From NCBI RefSeq assembly GCF_001183545.1, contig NZ_KQ236688.1, positions 3,980,395 to 4,044,394 of the forward strand: a stretch of 64,000 nucleotides of DNA, written 5' to 3'. This DNA comes from Cellvibrio sp. pealriver. GTDB lineage: Bacteria; Pseudomonadota; Gammaproteobacteria; Pseudomonadales; Cellvibrionaceae. Below the pieces are notes generated by a model. It made no database searches and had not been told where the DNA came from. It was given only the letters and a program-made list of their open reading frames with translations. Of this stretch, positions 32,784 through 41,299 are shown in pieces (position 1 is the first letter of the stretch; the number at the start of each line of letters is the position of its first letter). Position numbers and translations under genes: made by a program.

Positions 32784-34265
32784 ATGAAATATAAAGATCT
32801 CCGCGATTTTATTGCTCTGCTTGAAGCGCGTGGTTTGTTAAAACGCATCAAACAAGAAGTTGATCCTCATCTTGAAATGACCGAAATCTGCGATCGCACC
32901 TTGCGCGCAGGCGGTCCCGCATTATTGTTTGAAAATCCCAAAGGCTATTCGATTCCCGTGTTGGGGAATTTATTTGGTACCCCCGAGCGGGTTGCGTTGG
33001 GAATGGGGCAGGAATCAGTGGGGGCTTTGCGCGAGGTGGGAAAACTGCTCGCGTTTTTAAAAGAGCCGGAACCACCAAAAGGCTTTAAAGACGCATGGGA
33101 AAAATTGCCCATCTTCAAACAAGTATTGAATATGGCTCCCAAAGTATTGAGCAAGGCACCGAGCCAGGACATTGTGTTGGAAGGTGATGCGGTCGATCTC
33201 GATCAAATTCCCATTCAAACCTGTTGGCCGGGCGATGCTGGCCCGCTGGTAACCTGGCCATTGGTGGTGACGCGTGGCCCGCACAAAGAACGGCAAAATC
33301 TGGGTATTTACCGGATGCAAAAAATCGGGAAAAACCGTTTGATTATGCGTTGGCTTTCGCATCGCGGTGGCGCGTTGGATTTTCGCGAATTCCAAATCCA
33401 ACATCCGGGCAAACCTTTTCCGGTTGCGGTTGCGTTGGGTGCTGACCCCGCAACAATTCTCGGTGCGGTGACGCCCGTGCCCGATACACTTTCTGAATAC
33501 GGTTTTGCGGGCTTATTGCGCGGCGATAAAACGGAAGTGGTGAAATGTATCGGCAATGATTTACAAGTGCCTGCATCGGCCGAATTTATTTTGGAAGGCT
33601 TTATTGCGCCGGATGATATGGCACCCGAGGGGCCTTTTGGCGACCACACGGGGTATTACAATGAGGTGGATCATTTTCCGGTATTCACTGTGGAGCGAAT
33701 TACCCACCGGCGCGATCCGATTTATCACAGTACTTATACCGGTCGTCCGCCGGATGAGCCGGCAATTCTCGGTGTGGCATTAAACGAAGTGTTTGTGCCG
33801 ATTTTGCAAAAACAATTTCCGGAAATTGTGGATTTTTATTTGCCACCGGAAGGTTGTTCGTACCGCATGGCAGTGGTGACCATGAAGAAGCAATATCCCG
33901 GTCATGCCAAGCGCGTAATGATGGGGGTGTGGAGTTTTTTGCGGCAATTCATGTACACCAAATTTGTCATCGTTACTGATGATGATGTGAATGCGCGCGA
34001 TTGGAATGATGTGATTTGGGCAATGACGACGCGCATGGATCCCGCGCGCGATACCGTGATGGTAGAAAATACGCCAATCGATTATCTGGATTTTGCATCG
34101 CCTGTTTCCGGCCTTGGTTCCAAGATCGGTTTTGATGCAACCAATAAATGGCCAGGTGAAACCACCCGCGAGTGGGGCACGCCGATTGTGATGGATGAGC
34201 GCATCAAGCAGCGCGTGGATGAAATCTGGGATGCGCTGGGAATCGATTCACCTGCTGCGTACTAA
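32784..34265 (+). CDS. ubiD: 4-hydroxy-3-polyprenylbenzoate decarboxylase
   Basis: About 493 residues, UbiD family, prenylated-FMN-dependent decarboxylase of ubiquinone synthesis. [20 protein letters not shown] at the N-terminus is typical, and the ERRINGs of the cofactor site are represented by [15 protein letters not shown] and [14 protein letters not shown] (the catalytic acid region). ATG 32784 is chosen because an earlier in-frame TTG would lie within the rho terminator. Length agrees with E. coli UbiD (497). The substrate is derived from 4-hydroxybenzoate, the other product of XanB2-type chorismatases. Confidence 0.96.
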   Translation: MKYKDLRDFIALLEARGLLKRIKQEVDPHLEMTEICDRTLRAGGPALLFENPKGYSIPVLGNLFGTPERVALGMGQESVGALREVGKLLAFLKEPEPPKGFKDAWEKLPIFKQVLNMAPKVLSKAPSQDIVLEGDAVDLDQIPIQTCWPGDAGPLVTWPLVVTRGPHKERQNLGIYRMQKIGKNRLIMRWLSHRGGALDFREFQIQHPGKPFPVAVALGADPATILGAVTPVPDTLSEYGFAGLLRGDKTEVVKCIGNDLQVPASAEFILEGFIAPDDMAPEGPFGDHTGYYNEVDHFPVFTVERITHRRDPIYHSTYTGRPPDEPAILGVALNEVFVPILQKQFPEIVDFYLPPEGCSYRMAVVTMKKQYPGHAKRVMMGVWSFLRQFMYTKFVIVTDDDVNARDWNDVIWAMTTRMDPARDTVMVENTPIDYLDFASPVSGLGSKIGFDATNKWPGETTREWGTPIVMDERIKQRVDEIWDALGIDSPAAY

Positions 34266-34353
34266 TGGCAGGCGCTTGGTTTCCGGGTGAGGATGGGCTA
34301 TAACGTTAGCGACAATAAAAACTGTTTTTAAACTGAAAAAAAGGGGAATAGAT

Positions 34354-34761
34354 ATGAGCTTTATTAAAGACTTTAAAGAATTTGCTGTGCGCGGCAATGT
34401 AGTGGATATGGCAGTGGGTATTATTATCGGTGCGGCTTTTGGCAAGGTGGTCAGCTCGTTGGTGAGCGATGTCTTTATGCCGCCGCTGGGCTGGTTGATT
34501 GGCGGCGTGGATTTTTCTGATCTGGCGATTATCCTGCCCGAAATTATTGAGGGTAAAGGTACAGTTCCAATCATGTACGGTAAGTTTATCCAGACGATTC
34601 TGGATTTCACCATAGTCGCATTCGCGATTTTTATGATGATTAAAGTCATTAACCGTCTGAAGAAAAAAGAAGAAGAAAAACCAGCTGAACCTGCAGCTCC
34701 TTCCAACCAGGAAGTGTTGCTGACTGAAATCCGCGACTTACTTAAACAACAGCAAAAATAA
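34354..34761 (+). CDS. mscL: Large-conductance mechanosensitive channel
   Basis: A 135-residue pentameric channel subunit. The N-terminal helix and TM1 ([35 protein letters not shown]) and TM2 ([20 protein letters not shown]) match MscL; a basic/acidic C-terminal tail ([16 protein letters not shown]) leads into a terminal helix. It releases solutes on hypo-osmotic shock. RBS AAGGGG lies upstream of ATG 34354. Confidence 0.96.
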   Translation: MSFIKDFKEFAVRGNVVDMAVGIIIGAAFGKVVSSLVSDVFMPPLGWLIGGVDFSDLAIILPEIIEGKGTVPIMYGKFIQTILDFTIVAFAIFMMIKVINRLKKKEEEKPAEPAAPSNQEVLLTEIRDLLKQQQK

Positions 34762-34768
34762 TCACTCG

Positions 34769-35695
34769 TTAATATGCTGGTGATGTTTCGGGATTAAGTA
34801 ACTTCCACCCTTCTAATGCGGGGTGGAAGAAACCGCACTCGCGATAAGCTCGCTCTATTGTTCCTTCCTTACGCATTTTTGCGACTCCTTTTATCAGCGC
34901 ACGATAAAATTCGTCACCCAGTGGATGGCGTTTACTCACAGGCCAATGCCTGCTGCCTTTAATGGCAATTTTTACACCTTCAATCGGAACTAGCCGGATA
35001 TTTTCCACCAGAATTTCTTTTGCCGGATTTTGGTGAAAAGGGGAGAGTGTAATATCGACGCGCCCGGCATTGATCATGCGTGCCATGTTGACCCAATTAG
35101 GCGTGTACATGATATTGGTGAAACCCAATTTTTCGAGTGTGGTCAGATCGGGTTTCCATTGGCGGCTGGTGACAACGCGCAGCTTATTAATTTGCTCAAG
35201 GCTTGTACTGGAAAGCGCGCGTTTATTGGTGGGCGAGGTGTAGATACCCACAATAAATTGTCCGTCCTCTACGATGGGTGGTGAAATGTGCAGCTTATTG
35301 ATTTGCGGCAGTAAATCCTGATACCAGATGGTGCCACTCATGGTGAGTGTTTTGCCATCCAACACATTGCGGATACTGCGGAAATAATTTTCTTCATCGA
35401 CAAAGTTGAGCGAGTGCGCGAAGCCGCCCAGCGCCAGTGCTTGCTGGAGTAGCACCAGCTCGATCACGTCGCGGCGGGCGTAATTGCCGCCGTAGTAGGT
35501 GACATCAATCGGATTTCGGTTGCCCAAAAAGAGCGTGTAGTCATTATGGATGTCGGGCAAAACAGCGATATTGGCAATGCGCTTGGCATCACTATCGTCT
35601 GCAGCATCGTTTGCAGCAAAAATGGGGCTGCACAGGAGTGTTGCTAGCAATGTACAGCAATAAAAAAAACGATGCTGATACCAAAAAGCGTTCAT
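34769..35695 (-). CDS. Periplasmic solute-binding-like protein
   Basis: A 308-residue protein with a signal peptide (ATLLCSPIFAANDAA). The mature part resembles bacterial extracellular solute-binding domain 3 proteins (ALALGGFAHSLNFVDEENYF, GVKIAIKGSRHWPVSKRHP). It has no ABC transporter genes beside it, and no kinase is adjacent either, unlike the otherwise similar protein at 57055. It could act as a stand-alone sensor or signalling partner. Its 3' end is only 7 bases from the convergent mscL end. Confidence 0.65.
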   Translation of the reverse strand: MNAFWYQHRFFYCCTLLATLLCSPIFAANDAADDSDAKRIANIAVLPDIHNDYTLFLGNRNPIDVTYYGGNYARRDVIELVLLQQALALGGFAHSLNFVDEENYFRSIRNVLDGKTLTMSGTIWYQDLLPQINKLHISPPIVEDGQFIVGIYTSPTNKRALSSTSLEQINKLRVVTSRQWKPDLTTLEKLGFTNIMYTPNWVNMARMINAGRVDITLSPFHQNPAKEILVENIRLVPIEGVKIAIKGSRHWPVSKRHPLGDEFYRALIKGVAKMRKEGTIERAYRECGFFHPALEGWKLLNPETSPAY

Positions 35696-35823
35696 AGTCT
35701 GCCAAACAGTGTTGGATTATTAGGTAAGTGCGCTGAGGAAGGATAAGCCCAAGGCTTGCTCTAATTCTGGATGCGAATTTTCCAGCCGTCCAGAAAAGTT
35801 TGTGCTTTTTAACGACATGCTGG

Positions 35824-36201
35824 CTAGACAATCACCCTGTGGCCGCGATACATGCGCATGGGTTTTTCTGGCGGCATATCGGTGATCAATAATTCGCTGC
35901 GCTGTTGATCCTGCTGCGGTGCCTCTACCAAAATGGTTTGGCCGCGATAAACCTTGACGACTTGTTTAGGCGGTTCAACCGCCGCCGGTGTTGGTTCTAA
36001 TAATTGTCGCCATTCATCTCCTGCCATAGCGAGCAGTTCCTTGATCAGGGTTTTGGTGATCGTGTCCTTGGTGGTTTGGTAGTAATCAGCCAATTCTTTA
36101 AGAACGTCGGGATTGGCCATTTTTACGCTGGGCTTCATGTTTGCATCAACGCGGCGACGAATTTCGTACACCAAATCAATCATCGGCTTAGTGTATTGCA
36201 T
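35824..36201 (-). CDS. Hypothetical protein with repeated YRG motif
   Basis: A 125-residue soluble protein without signal peptide. The first 70 residues are helical and charged (IDLVYEIRRRVDANMKP, LADYYQTTKDTITKTLIKEL). The C-terminal half has two similar segments, VKVYRGQTILVEAP and MRMYRGHRVIV, joined by a polar linker. The YRG pattern recalls small DUF4278-type proteins, but this is not a firm match. Function unknown. The nearest upstream gene is cysE, 220 bases away on the same strand; the intervening region (36202-36424) shows nothing convincing. Confidence 0.6.
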   Translation of the reverse strand: MQYTKPMIDLVYEIRRRVDANMKPSVKMANPDVLKELADYYQTTKDTITKTLIKELLAMAGDEWRQLLEPTPAAVEPPKQVVKVYRGQTILVEAPQQDQQRSELLITDMPPEKPMRMYRGHRVIV

Positions 36202-36424
36202 TGTCAGTTTCCTCGAGCTGGGATTTCTTCTTGTATGTTGTGATTGAGCAAAAAACAGACCAATGGCAAATCGCCGCCATTACAGCTTGATATGAGAAGG
36301 GGATGGGCAAAATGTTGATCTGTTTTGGTGCGGGATGACTATTCTGGGGCGAAATGGCGTTTTGGATAGCAAGTTGGCATCTGCTGATACAAATGCCAGC
36401 TGCACAAGCATCAATAAACGGGCA

Positions 36425-37255
36425 CTAGCGGATCAGATGATCCATCTCCCGTGCGGGTTGGTTGCAGGCGGTTTCGCAGATGATTTGCGCGGGAACACCC
36501 GCGACGGTTGCGCGCGCAGGCACATCTTTTAACACGACACTACCGGCACCGACTTTGGCGCATTCGCCTACGGTGATGTTACCGAGGATTTTTGCTCCGG
36601 CACCAATCAATACCCCTTTGCGGACTTTCGGGTGGCGGTCGCCTGCTTCTTTGCCGGTGCCGCCAAGGGTGACGGATTGCATGATCGATACCATATCTTC
36701 TACGACGGCGGTCTCACCAATCACTATGCCGGTGGCGTGGTCGAACATAATGCCTTTGCCAATCCGCGCGGCGGGGTGGATGTCTACCGCAAACACAGCG
36801 GATATACGGTTTTGTAAAAACAGTGCGAGTGAATTGCGCCCCTGCTGCCACAGCCAATGGGCGACGCGATAAGCCTGCAGCGCGTGGAAACCTTTGAAGT
36901 ACAGCAAAGGTGTGACCAGTGAGCAGCAGGCGGAATCGCGCTCGCTGACGGCCATCAAGTCGGCCCGCACGGATTCAATGATCGAACTGTCTTTTTCCAT
37001 CGCCTCTTCAATTACTTCGCGGATCAGCATGGCGGGCAGGGCGGGGCTGTCGAGCTTGTTGGCCAGATGGAAGCTCAGTGCGCCTTCCAGAGAGTCGTGA
37101 TTAAGGATGGTGGAATAAAGAAAACTGGCCAGTACCGGCTCGGTTTCCGCTTGCTTGCGGGTTTGCAAACGGATGGACTCCCACAAGCTATCAGCCACGT
37201 TGGCGCTTGGCGATACGGCAGTGGCGGAGGTTGCGGCGGAAATAGTGGCATTCAT
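36425..37255 (-). CDS. cysE: Serine O-acetyltransferase
   Basis: About 276 residues. The N-terminal helical domain (LWESIRLQTRKQAETEPVLA) is followed by a left-handed beta-helix of hexapeptide repeats with FDHATGIVIGETAVV and VTLGGTGKEAGDRHPKV. It makes O-acetylserine for cysteine synthesis. ATG 37255 follows AAGGAT and gives a length close to E. coli CysE (273); an ATG at 37300 would add 15 residues. The first residues (ATISAATSATAVSPSAN) are a low-complexity extension. Confidence 0.95.
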   Translation of the reverse strand: MNATISAATSATAVSPSANVADSLWESIRLQTRKQAETEPVLASFLYSTILNHDSLEGALSFHLANKLDSPALPAMLIREVIEEAMEKDSSIIESVRADLMAVSERDSACCSLVTPLLYFKGFHALQAYRVAHWLWQQGRNSLALFLQNRISAVFAVDIHPAARIGKGIMFDHATGIVIGETAVVEDMVSIMQSVTLGGTGKEAGDRHPKVRKGVLIGAGAKILGNITVGECAKVGAGSVVLKDVPARATVAGVPAQIICETACNQPAREMDHLIR

Positions 37256-37377
37256 GGCCAGATCCTTACGTGGGGTCAATCGTGGGGTAAATACTGACAA
37301 ACAAAATCAAACTGCACATTAACGACAATTATTGGGTGTTGTTGCTGAATTTCCAACACAATTCCACCGCCGGAGCC

Positions 37378-38355
37378 TCAATAAATGACCAACGGCGGTT
37401 CGTTAAGCATCGCCAACTGCTCGCGCAACTCCAGAATGTGTTCGCCCCAGTAGCGTTCGGTATTGAACCAGGGGAAGTGATGGGGGAAGGCCGGGTCAGT
37501 CCAGCGCCGCGCAAGCCAGGCGCTGTAATGCATGATACGCAGGCTGCGCAGGGCTTCGATCAGCGCCAGTTCGGCCAAATCAAAATCGCAGAACTCGCGG
37601 TAGCCCTCCAGAATTTCGCTCATCTGCGCGGTTTGTTGCTCCCGCTCGCCCGAGAGCAGCATCCATAAATCCTGGATTGCAGGACCCATGCGCGCATCGT
37701 CAAAATCCACAAAGTGCGGCACGTCATCGCGCCACAAAATATTGCCCGGATGGCAATCGCCATGCAGGCGGATGGGCGTGTAAGCCACGCGCTTGAACAG
37801 GGTTTCGCAGCGCGCCAGCACATCTGCGCCCAGGGTGCGGTAAGACTCGCGCAAGCTCGCCGGAATAAAGTCATTGGCCAGTAAAAAGTCATAGCTGTCG
37901 CGGCCAAAGGTCTGGATATCCAACGCCGGGCGATGCTCAAACGCGCGCGCTTGCCCCAAGGCATGCATACGCCCCAGGGTGCGGCCGAGCGATAGCAGCG
38001 CATCAAAGTCATCCAGATTAGGCGAATGGCCGCCCTGGCGAGGGTAGAGCGCAAAGCGAAAGCCCTGGTATTCACGCAGGGTGTTGCCCGCTGCATCTGC
38101 CAGCGGCGGCACGACTGAAATTTCCAACTCTTTCAATGCGGCAGTGAATTGGTGTTCCTCGATGATCTGCGCATCGCTCCAGCGCCCGGGGCGATAAAAC
38201 TTGGCGATCACCGGGCTGCCACCTTCGATCCCCACCTGATACACGCGGTTTTCGTAACTATTGAGTGCGAGGATGCGGGCATCACTCAGCAGGCCGGTTC
38301 TCTCGATTGCATCAAGTACCAGATCCGGTGTGAGTTGTTCATAAGGGTGTGTCAT
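37378..38355 (-). CDS. srkA: Stress response kinase A (SrkA/YihE family)
   Basis: A 325-residue protein of the APH-like kinase superfamily. The N-terminus YEQLTPDLVLDAIERTGLLS matches SrkA, and the catalytic loop is LHGDCHPGNILW with the metal-binding VDFDDARMGP. SrkA is a Ser/Thr kinase that limits stress-induced cell death in E. coli. It has a short gap to cysE (120 bases) but the two are not clearly an operon. Confidence 0.92.
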   Translation of the reverse strand: MTHPYEQLTPDLVLDAIERTGLLSDARILALNSYENRVYQVGIEGGSPVIAKFYRPGRWSDAQIIEEHQFTAALKELEISVVPPLADAAGNTLREYQGFRFALYPRQGGHSPNLDDFDALLSLGRTLGRMHALGQARAFEHRPALDIQTFGRDSYDFLLANDFIPASLRESYRTLGADVLARCETLFKRVAYTPIRLHGDCHPGNILWRDDVPHFVDFDDARMGPAIQDLWMLLSGEREQQTAQMSEILEGYREFCDFDLAELALIEALRSLRIMHYSAWLARRWTDPAFPHHFPWFNTERYWGEHILELREQLAMLNEPPLVIY

Positions 38356-38542
38356 AAATTGGGGTTCGCAATAGCAGCCAGTGAGGCGATGGGGGCTGAG
38401 TGTACCTGTCGACGCCCGATTGCGCCTTAGTAAACACTTTTTCGCGCAAATCGCTGCATAAATTTTGAAGGATTCGGTTAAAAATGCTACAAGTTAATAT
38501 TCAGGCTGGTCGCTCGGTAACTTCCTAAAAGACGGAATCCTT

Positions 38543-39304
38543 ATGATAAAAATCGCGTTTTACAACCTCAAAGGCGGCGTGGGTAAAACTACGACGGCAG
38601 TCAACATGGCCTACATGGCCGCTGCGGCGAAGAAAAACGTCATCCTCTGGGACTTGGACCCGCAAGCGGCAGCCAGCTGGTTTTGCCAGCAGGAGCCGGA
38701 AGCTGCCAAGGCGATCAAACTGTTTAGCAAGGGCAAATCCATTGGTGAGATGGAGCTGTACAGTCCTTATCCACGCTTGATGCTGATTCCCTCCGACTTG
38801 AGTCTGCGCAGTCTGGACAGCGAATTCGACGAGCTCAGCAAAGACAAAAAGTTTCTCAAGCAACTGCTCAAACCCCTGAGCGATAAAGCCGACATTCTGA
38901 TTTTTGACTGTCCACCGACATTGTCACCCAGCGTGGAGCAGCTGTTGATGGAGGTGGATATTTTGCTGATCCCGATGATCCCCAGCCCCTTGTCGATCCG
39001 TGCGATGGAACAGGTGGTGGAGTTTTTAAAAGGCAAGAAGTCGGCCCCCGGGCGTATCGTCGGCTTTTTCAATCAGGTGGATATGCGCCGCAGCCTGCAC
39101 CGCGAAGCGATTGAAAACAGCAAGAAAATGCCGGTGCCGATGCTCAAGACGTATATCCCCAATGATGCTGCCGTGGAGCAAATGGGGCTGCGCCGTGCGC
39201 CCCTGACCAGCTACAATCAGCGCAGCCGCGCGGCACTGGCGTATCTTGATATGTGGAAAGAAGTGGCGCGCTTGCTAAAAGCGGCGGCGAAAGAGAACGA
39301 GTAA
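38543..39304 (+). CDS. ParA family ATPase (lone copy)
   Basis: A 253-residue P-loop ATPase. The deviant Walker A is LKGGVGKTTTAVNMAY, then WDLDPQAAASWFC, and Walker B is ILIFDCPPTLSPSVEQ. No ParB or parS-like neighbour is present, so it is unlikely to be the chromosomal segregation pair. Lone ParA-like proteins position other cargo such as chemoreceptors or polar structures. The following TPR lipoprotein is 110 bases downstream and may or may not be cotranscribed. Confidence 0.85.
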   Translation: MIKIAFYNLKGGVGKTTTAVNMAYMAAAAKKNVILWDLDPQAAASWFCQQEPEAAKAIKLFSKGKSIGEMELYSPYPRLMLIPSDLSLRSLDSEFDELSKDKKFLKQLLKPLSDKADILIFDCPPTLSPSVEQLLMEVDILLIPMIPSPLSIRAMEQVVEFLKGKKSAPGRIVGFFNQVDMRRSLHREAIENSKKMPVPMLKTYIPNDAAVEQMGLRRAPLTSYNQRSRAALAYLDMWKEVARLLKAAAKENE

Positions 39305-39414
39305 ACCGCCGCCGTTCCCTTTATCGACCGCAATCCATCGCACCAGAACGTCTCATTTGGGCTATTTATTTATCTGAGCTATTTAAGCGTTAAACTTATT
39401 AAGAGTTACTTACA

Positions 39415-39885
39415 ATGTTTGTATCGATCCGTTTATTGGCGCGCACCTGTGCCATCGCAGGTGTGCTCACCATCGTTGGCTGTTCTACCCAACCGCAAGC
39501 CCCGCAGCGCCCTGCGCCGGTTATTGAAAAACCCGCCGTCACCAAGCCCGCTGAACCTGTCGTTGTGCAACCCCAACCCGGTGTAGTGCCAACGCCAGCG
39601 ACACCGCCAGTACAAACCCTGAACCCGGCAGCATTGAGTCTGGCCAGACAGGCGCACAGCCAATATCTGCAACAGGATTATCAAGGCGCAATTGCGACTG
39701 CCGAGCGCGGCCTGCGTATTGAGCGCCGCGCGGCAGATTTGTATCTGGTGCTCGCCCAAGCCTATGCCCAATTAGGCCTGTCGCAAAAGGCCGATATGTT
39801 TGCCCAACAAGGGCTGCGCTTTGCGCCCCAAGGTTCTGAAGTGGCTGAGAAATTGTTGCGGGTGCGTGAGTTTATGGGCAACTAG
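39415..39885 (+). CDS. TPR-containing lipoprotein
   Basis: A 156-residue predicted lipoprotein with lipobox LTIVGC (lipidated Cys23), a Pro-rich spacer (PVIEKPAVTKPAEPVVVQPQ) of about 50 residues, and about two tetratricopeptide repeats (LARQAHSQYLQQDYQGAIAT, LYLVLAQAYAQLGLSQKADM). It probably spans from the membrane with the Pro-rich spacer as a linker and scaffolds a complex. The partner is unknown. Confidence 0.75.
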   Translation: MFVSIRLLARTCAIAGVLTIVGCSTQPQAPQRPAPVIEKPAVTKPAEPVVVQPQPGVVPTPATPPVQTLNPAALSLARQAHSQYLQQDYQGAIATAERGLRIERRAADLYLVLAQAYAQLGLSQKADMFAQQGLRFAPQGSEVAEKLLRVREFMGN

Positions 39886-39943
39886 TGCGATGGATTCTCT
39901 GCAATAAAAAATGCAATAAACCCGATTGATTTCTGTGGTAAAC

Positions 39944-39974
39944 AAAAAGGGCGCAATCATTGCGCCCTTTTTGT
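39944..39974. terminator. Intrinsic terminator after TPR lipoprotein
   Basis: Stem AAAAAGGGCGCAA / TTGCGCCCTTTTT with a three-base loop (TCA). The IS3 element begins only 6 bases after it. Confidence 0.93.
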
Positions 39975-40034
39975 TGCCTGTGACCCGTCCTGAATAAAGT
40001 TGACACTTTTCTACTCTCTACTGAGGAAAGTGTT

Positions 40035-40418
40035 ATGAATCCCGTTATTAAACGCACCCAGCGTGATTACTCTCTCGCCTTTAAATTGGCTCTTGTCGAT
40101 CAAATCGAAAAAGGAGAGATGACTTATAAACAAGCCCAGTCTCGCTACGGTATACAAGGCAGATCTACAGTCTTGTGTTGGCTGCGCAAGCATGGTCAAC
40201 TGGATTGGTCATTAGGTTTACCAGCAAAAGGCCTCCTCATGTCCGATAATCCTCGCCCTCAAACGCCAGAACAGCGCATCAAAGAACTGGAACAGCAGCT
40301 CGCTCTAACCCAACAAAAAGCGGATTTTTTCGAAGCGGTGGTTGATGTACTCAAGCGCGACTATGGAGTCAGCGTGGTAAAAAAGCCGCACGGAACATCA
40401 TCCAAACGAAAACGTTAG
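40035..40418 (+). CDS. IS3-family transposase OrfA
   Basis: A 127-residue protein. The N-terminal helix-turn-helix (RTQRDYSLAFKLALVDQIE, MTYKQAQSRYGI) binds the IS ends, and the C-terminal heptad region (RIKELEQQLALTQQKADFFE) is the leucine-zipper oligomerisation helix. It ends with TAG at 40416-40418. The run A AAA AAG at 40379-40385 lies near its end in the register used for -1 frameshifting. Confidence 0.93.
   Translation: MNPVIKRTQRDYSLAFKLALVDQIEKGEMTYKQAQSRYGIQGRSTVLCWLRKHGQLDWSLGLPAKGLLMSDNPRPQTPEQRIKELEQQLALTQQKADFFEAVVDVLKRDYGVSVVKKPHGTSSKRKR
40379..40385 (+). other. -1 ribosomal frameshift site of IS3 element
   Basis: The heptamer A AAA AAG is in exact zero-frame register (codons AAA at 40380 and AAG at 40383), so a -1 slip joins the OrfA frame to the OrfB frame, producing the OrfAB transposase. 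This is the classical IS3/IS150 signal. Confidence 0.88.
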
Positions 40419-41242
40419 CGGGTTTATCCGTTGTCCGTGGTTGCCAGCTACTCGGCATCAGTCGGCAAGCCTGGTATCAACAATGTAAGCGGGTGCGACA
40501 ACGAGAAGTGCACACGCAGATACTCCTTGATGCGGTGCAGCGTGAACGTGCATTACAACCCTGCATCGGAACGCGCAAACTACAGCGCTTGTTACAACAA
40601 TCCGCATTGGTTGTGGGGCGAGATCGACTGTTTGCTTTGCTGCGCGAACATCGCCTGCTGGTTCCCACCAAGCGGGCTTATCACAAAACAACGCACAGCC
40701 ATCATCGCTTTCGCAAACATCCCAATCTTCTGAAGCCTGGTGAACATCAAGTGATTCCGCAACGACCAGAACATGTTTGGGTGGCTGACATTACCTATTT
40801 ACCCGTGCATCAGGGCGAGGCCTATTTGAGTTTGGTGACCGATGCCTATTCGCGCAAGATTGTGGGGCATTGCGTCCATGACAATCTGAAGGCTGAGTCA
40901 GTAATCGGTGCGTATAAACAAGCACTACAGCAGCGACGCAGTGGTGATGAGCTCATCCACCATTCAGATCGGGGTATTCAGTATTGTTCAGCGCAATACC
41001 AGAAATTGCATTATCAATACGGTGTTCATTGTTCGATGACGGATGGTTACGACTGCTATCAAAATGCGCTGGCAGAGCGTGTGAATGGTATTTTGAAAAG
41101 TGAGTTTTTGATAAGGAAACCCAGGGATCTTGCAGAAGCAAAAGTGATGGTGGCCGAGTCGATTCGGATCTACAACGAACGTCGTCCGCATCTATCCCTA
41201 GAATACAAAACGCCCGATGAGGTGCATCGGGCGTTTGGATAA
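40382..41242 (+). CDS. IS3-family transposase OrfB (DDE catalytic domain)
   Basis: The catalytic part of the transposase, open from the frameshift site (ARNIIQTKTLAGLSVVRG) to TAA at 41242. The first GTG in frame is 40493, but the conserved N-terminal part lies upstream of it, so translation through frameshifting is more likely. DDE residues: Asp in VADITYLPVH, Asp in HHSDRGIQY and Glu in NALAERVNG, with the typical 35-residue spacing between the second and third. The conserved IS3 segment YNERRPHLSLEYKTP is at the end. Confidence 0.93.
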   Translation, partial: KAARNIIQTKTLAGLSVVRGCQLLGISRQAWYQQCKRVRQREVHTQILLDAVQRERALQPCIGTRKLQRLLQQSALVVGRDRLFALLREHRLLVPTKRAYHKTTHSHHRFRKHPNLLKPGEHQVIPQRPEHVWVADITYLPVHQGEAYLSLVTDAYSRKIVGHCVHDNLKAESVIGAYKQALQQRRSGDELIHHSDRGIQYCSAQYQKLHYQYGVHCSMTDGYDCYQNALAERVNGILKSEFLIRKPRDLAEAKVMVAESIRIYNERRPHLSLEYKTPDEVHRAFG

Positions 41243-41299
41243 ATCAGTGTCAACTTATTTCAGGACTGGACACTGCTGTTTTATACATCTTGCGGATGG

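Larger units (their letters stand above)
39981..41272 (+). mobile_element. IS3-family insertion sequence, complete
   Basis: A 1292-base element with 27-base imperfect inverted repeats at 39981-40007 and 41246-41272 (23 of 27 positions match), starting TG and ending CA. The flanking trinucleotide CTG occurs on both sides (39978-39980 and 41273-41275), a 3-bp target duplication as expected for IS3. It encodes OrfA and OrfB in overlapping frames with a frameshift site. A TTGACA -35 box lies in the left repeat. All parts look intact, so it may be active or recently inserted. Confidence 0.95.
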
